Notes under the pieces: model-generated | Told to the model about the DNA's origin: nothing | Seen by the model: only the letters and a program-made list of their open reading frames with translations | Database searches by the model: none | From: Xestospongia muta | Lineage: Eukaryota; Porifera; Demospongiae; Haplosclerida; Petrosiidae | Reading direction: 5' to 3' | Length of the DNA: 64,000 nucleotides | Assembly (NCBI GenBank): GCA_963693285.1 | Contig: OY848926.1 | Coordinates: forward strand, 1,803,001 to 1,867,000 | Program-made: the position numbers and the translations under genes | In this document: positions 59,701 to 64,000 of the stretch, piece by piece | Numbering within the stretch: the stretch's first letter is position 1 | Layout: every line of letters begins with the position of its first letter

Positions 59701-62700
59701 AAAAGGTGGTACTAGCAGAGGGTCTTACTTTACATTAGCTTTAGGAAATATATTCAAGTTCAAATCAAAATACACTGACCTCCTGTCAATGGCAACAATT
59801 GAAGTACCTACTATTATCAATATGATTCCTCCATACATTTCCAAAAGAACTGGAATGATATCAGGAGTATATAGTGAAGTTGAGTCTCAATTAAAATATA
59901 AAGTTTTCTTTTTTAATGAAGATGAAGTACCTGGTAAGTATACTACACTATTTGTTATCTCATTATATGATCACTGATTGTTTTACAGATTATTCTGGTT
60001 TACTGAACCATGCCCTCAATGAAGGTTATGTCATTGTTAAGTGGACCAAACTTATCTTGTCTGGTGCCCCAGCTACTGGAAAGTCCTCCATTTTGAGACT
60101 CCTGCTCTGTGAAGATCCACCTGATAACCACCATAGTACTCCTGTCATCAAAGCACCTGAAGTAAGGAAAGTAGATATTGCTGGTCTTGTAGCAGGAGGA
60201 GAATCAACTGGTTCATCTACCCAGTTTTGGTGTAAGGTAGACTATGAGTCTCTAAAAGCAATGGTTGTTAGAACAATGAAAGGAGGTATCAAGTCTCGAT
60301 CATTAGAAGGAGAAGATGTAGACAACAGTTTAGAGGATGATGAATCTGATGATGACAGCTTTGATGATGAAAATGAAGTTGGTGATAGTGCTGCAGTAAC
60401 CACACCTACCAAAGAAATCCCTCAGTCTACAAAAACTATATTCTCTCCAGCAAGGGAAGAGGTTGTTCAACTGTTACATACTGCACCAAAGTCTGCTGAG
60501 CTTTACAACACTCACTGGATCTATGCTATAGATTCTGGAGGTCAGGCTGCATTCCTAGACATTGCTCCTGCTCTGCTACATTATAATCCAGTCAACATTC
60601 TTACACTTAAGTTAAATGAGAAGCTCCAAGACAAACCAAAATTTTACTTCAGTATCAGAGGAAAACAAATTGGTGAACCAGTGGAACGACAGATGACACA
60701 CCTACAACTTCTTGAAGCATCATTTCGTTCTCTAGCATCTGTAGATCCACCTAATCTTCGTAACATTTATATCAAGATTTCCCACAAAGAGCCTCACTTT
60801 ATAGTACTGGGAACATACTATGATAAGATAGGTGAGTGCAGTGAGTCACTGGATGAGAAAGATACTACCCTTTGGTCCACTTTGGAGCGATTTAGTGAGA
60901 TGAGACTAGACTATCGTGAATTTAGAGAGAAAGTGATCTTTCCCATCAATGCAATTGCCAGAGGTAATGATGAGGCTAAAATGGCTAATTCCATTCGTGA
61001 GATGATATGTGATCATTACATTGAAGCAGAAATCCCAGCTCGATGGTTCTTGTTCCAGCTAGATTTAGACCAACTACACAAAACCTCTAATACCATGATC
61101 ATTAGCAAATCAAAATGTTTGGAAGTTGGTGCAGCTTTGAATATGAACATTGGTGACGTCGAGGCAGCATTATTGTATTACCATGACTTGACCATCTTCT
61201 TGTACTTTCACAAAGTCCTCCCTGATGTAGTCTTCCTACATCCACAACCACTCTTCAATAAATTGTCTGAGTTGATCAGCATCTCTTTTGCTGATGCTGC
61301 TGAGCATTTACAGAGTGAAGGTATCCGTCTTCCTCCACAAGCTCACAAACAACTTAAGAATAAAGGAATCTTTGAAAAAGGGTTGCTGGAATCATGTCTG
61401 TCTGAAGGGTTTTCTCCTGTATTTTCAGTAGAAGATTTTCTAAAGTTAATGGAAGATGTATTTATCATTGCATCTCTACCTCAAACTCAGTCAGATAAGT
61501 ACATGTACTTTCTTCCAAGTGTTCTTCCTACTGTTACTCTCTCAGAGAGTTCAATAGCTGCTGTATTTAAAGCTAATACAGATCCTCTCATTCTAACGTG
61601 GGATATGAAGTCACTCCCTCAAGGTCTCTTTCCGGCTTTGGTTGTCAACCTTCTCAGTCGTAAATCTTCACCACAGTTTGATCTTGAGTCATCATCATCT
61701 GGTAATCTACAATATCGTAATGCTATCCAGCTATCATGTATTGGACCAGGAGGTGCAGTTCTATTAGTAGATGCTATTTATTGGCTGGAGATATATTACT
61801 CTGGTCCTCCTTCTAAATGCTGTTTTATTCGACATTCGGTTAAAGAAGGAATCAAAGCTGTTGTGAAGAAGTTCCAGTACAAGGTTACTCTATCAATACC
61901 TCAAGAGTGTTTTCACTGTACGATACATAAAACTACCGATCATCTTTGTTGTCTTAATGAAGATCAAGAAAGTGTGACATGTTGTAATGATAGTGCATTA
62001 ATGACTAATATCGACCAGTTACGTCAGTCACCATGGCTTATAAAGCTGACTAGCTCAGACAACCTAATTAAAGGTTTGTAATTATTAGATTGTGTTAATA
62101 TATTGATCCCAAAGTGAATTATGTTATTTTAATTATTATACATAACATTAAATGTTAGTTTTTTCTTAATACAATTCAGAGTCACATGTTGTTGTATCAT
62201 ATAAGTACAAAAATTCAATTAAATATGTCACACTTTATAAATTGTGTATTATTTTTGACACCACCCACTTTTCTCACTTTAAAGTCTATTTATAGATACA
62301 TGATGTTGGTATATGAGGTGTTAAATTCAATTACCCTAATCACACCTTATGAATTTACAATAACTTACTGTTAAACTATAGTTCCCATTAAAGAAGAGTT
62401 TAATTTATAATCTTAAGACCATATACCATTATATATAAACTAAACCATTGGTCTATATAATGGACTTAATTTATACTTCATTCTTTCAATATTACTTCCA
62501 TTTACAATGTTCTAATATTGTGTACTCCTTAATTGTTTGTGACTGTATCTTTTATCTCCCTATAAACAGATATATCTGCAATCATTAAAAAAGTACCTGT
62601 TCCTCGTGACCTACTTGATCTATTAGTTTGTATCAAACATAAATGGAAAATGATTGGAGTAGCACTCGAAGTTGAACACAGTGATTTGGAGACTCTGTCT

Positions 62701-62916
62701 CATAGCAACAAGGATGAGAGTACACGACTATATGAGGTACTTATTGAGGGCTGGATGACTACCATGTCAACTGACGTTACTTGGGAAACAATTATTGCAG
62801 CTGTTGAAGGATCTATTGTTAGTCAAAAATCAACAGCTATCAAGATACGACAGTTTCTAAGTGAACCTAAGGTATATTCTAAATACCTACACAAGAAAGA
62901 CTTTGTCCGACAGTAA
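56756..62916 (+). CDS. CAP-Gly / pseudocaspase / Roc-COR / Death protein, copy E
   Basis: Exons are 56756..56794, 58109..58167, 58396..58621, 59090..59933, 59989..62073 and 62570..62916; 1,199 aa. First exon MAEKQTEQDQPAT. The CAP-Gly loop is IINERHRKTLPW. The caspase-like segment has SGDGR (Asp for His) and FININRR (Asn for Cys); the p10 loop is short and basic (RKKKKGGTSRGS). Roc GAPATGKS and DSGGQ are intact. Exon-5 tail and Death exon are of copy B type (IKKVPVPRDLLD). Introns 1 and 2 resemble those of copy C rather than A, B or D, so the copy combines the C-type front with the B-type back. Confidence 0.9.
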
Positions 62917-63824
62917 ACATTTTGCCTTTAAACTAAACCTCTAAATTTTGCTACTATCCTTTTAGTATATACTTAATTTTGACTACTTTATGATCTTTTT
63001 ATCTGAAGTATTTTTGAAATATATATAGTGTTAATTTTGTAATTTTTTGTGTTCATGTCTTTTCATATGTGTTTAGTTTTGTAAAGGTTTGATTATTTTT
63101 CAAGAAAAAAAGCATTTTTCAATCCATTATCATTGATGTTCATAACAAGTACTATATCATTAATATTATTATGTGGATAGATGATATCTCAAGAGATTTT
63201 TCACTGTACGATACATAAAACTAGTGATCATCTTTGTCATCTTAATGAAGACCAAAGTACAGATAAACCTGTTTATTATTCAACATTCAGTTAAAGAAGG
63301 AATCAAAGCTGTTGTGAAGAAGTTCCAGTACAAGGTTACTCTATCAATACCTCACGAGTGTTTTCACTGTACGATACATAAAACTAACGATCATCTTTGT
63401 CGTCTTAATGAAGCTCAAGAAAGTGTGACATGTTGTAACAACAGTTCATTAATGACTGATATCAACCAGTTACATCAAACACCATGGCTTATAGAGCTCA
63501 CTAGCTCAGACAACCAAATTAAAGGTTTGTAATTATTAGATTGTGTTAATGTCAAAGTGAATTATGCTATTTTAATTATTATATATAACACTAAATGTTA
63601 GTTTTCCCTGATACAATTCATAGTCACATGTTGTTGTATCATATAAAGTACAAAAATTCAATTAAACACATATCACTTTATAAATTTGAGTATTATTTTT
63701 GACACCCACCCACTTTTCTCACTGTAAAGTCTATTTATAGATACATGATGTTGGTATATGAGGTGTTAAATTCAATTACTCTAACCACACCTTATGAATT
63801 TATAATTACATATCCACAACTTGA
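62917..63824 (+). pseudogene. Spacer with partial ROCO exon-5 tails
   Basis: 63189-63256 and 63275-63524 are copies of the 3' end of exon 5. The longer piece is open (HSVKEGIKAVVKKFQYKVTL onward, CTIHKTNDHLCRLNEAQ) and ends at an intact AAAG|gtttgt donor, but no upstream Roc-COR precedes it and no Death exon follows in the window. It is a remnant of unequal exchange, like the pieces after copy B. Confidence 0.7.
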
Positions 63825-63955
63825 CTTATAAATCCTACGCTGTAACAGCAGTGTATTAATGTTTTATAGTTATACATTTTGTGGGCTAAGTTTGTAGTAC
63901 GTAACCTGATTTAGCATTCCTTGACGATCTTTTCTGGTTGATCTAGCTTGTCAAA
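63825..63955 (+). promoter_or_regulatory. Second-type upstream block of ROCO copy F
   Basis: Closest to the block before copy C (from ttataaatcctacg at 63825), without the inserted element, so it shows the uninterrupted state. Confidence 0.45.
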
Positions 63956-64000
63956 ATGGCTGAAAAACAGACTAAACAAGACCAGCCTGCTACTGTAAGT
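63956..64000 (+). CDS. First exon of a sixth ROCO copy (F), cut by window end
   Basis: Exon 63956..63994 reads MAEKQTKQDQPAT, identical to copy C exon 1, and is followed by the same gtaagt donor. The array therefore continues beyond this window. Confidence 0.85.
   Translation, partial: MAEKQTKQDQPATVS

Overview
This is animal nuclear DNA: AT-rich, with short GT-AG introns and metazoan domain combinations (CAP-Gly, caspase fold, Roc-COR, Death, PH, RUN, SH3). The very short introns, tiny intergenic gaps and head-to-head gene pairs suggest a demosponge such as Amphimedon. That assignment is inference from style and domain content; no marker gene proves it.

Left part (1-11.3 kb) holds ordinary single genes. 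They are a three-exon LRMDA-like leucine-rich-repeat gene on the minus strand with a 60-bp tandem array in its second intron; an intronless ISG20/REXO4-type DEDDh exonuclease on the minus strand; two tandem secreted nucleoside-hydrolase-like genes on the plus strand; a six-exon HDHD2-like HAD phosphatase on the minus strand; and an unrecognised two-exon secreted protein on the minus strand.

From 11.9 kb to the end the window is one segmentally duplicated cluster. Its main unit is a six-exon plus-strand gene encoding about 1,180-1,200 residues: degenerate CAP-Gly, caspase-like p20/p10 fold, Roc GTPase plus COR, Cys/His-rich tail, C-terminal Death domain. Five complete copies are present: A 19346-25937, B 29113-34474, C 36598-42793, D 50692-55687 and E 56756-62916. 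The first exon of a sixth, F, starts at 63956. All five caspase folds lack both residues of the catalytic His/Cys dyad. The copies are nearly identical in Roc-COR but differ in short stretches of the CAP-Gly and caspase-like domains, and they carry different Death exons.

The second cluster component is a 24-exon minus-strand gene (PH, ubiquitin-like segments, long linker, RUN, SH3; RUSC-like). It is arranged head to head with ROCO copies A, B and D, the start codons lying about 80-100 bp apart. The 11.9-19.2 kb copy has every exon but a one-base deletion; the 44.4-50.6 kb copy is in frame there but loses the end of RUN and the SH3; the other copies are fragments. ROCO copies C, E and F use a different upstream block and first exon.

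Transposon traces lie in the cluster: a hAT derivative (19922-20355), a TTAA-flanked element (20915-21694), a TIR element inserted 12 bp before the start codon of copy C (35617-36585), foldback repeats and tRNA-like SINE heads. Together the parts look like a rapidly diversifying death-fold/GTPase scaffold family, plausibly for innate immunity or cell-death control. The gene structures and architecture are read from sequence; the function is inference.
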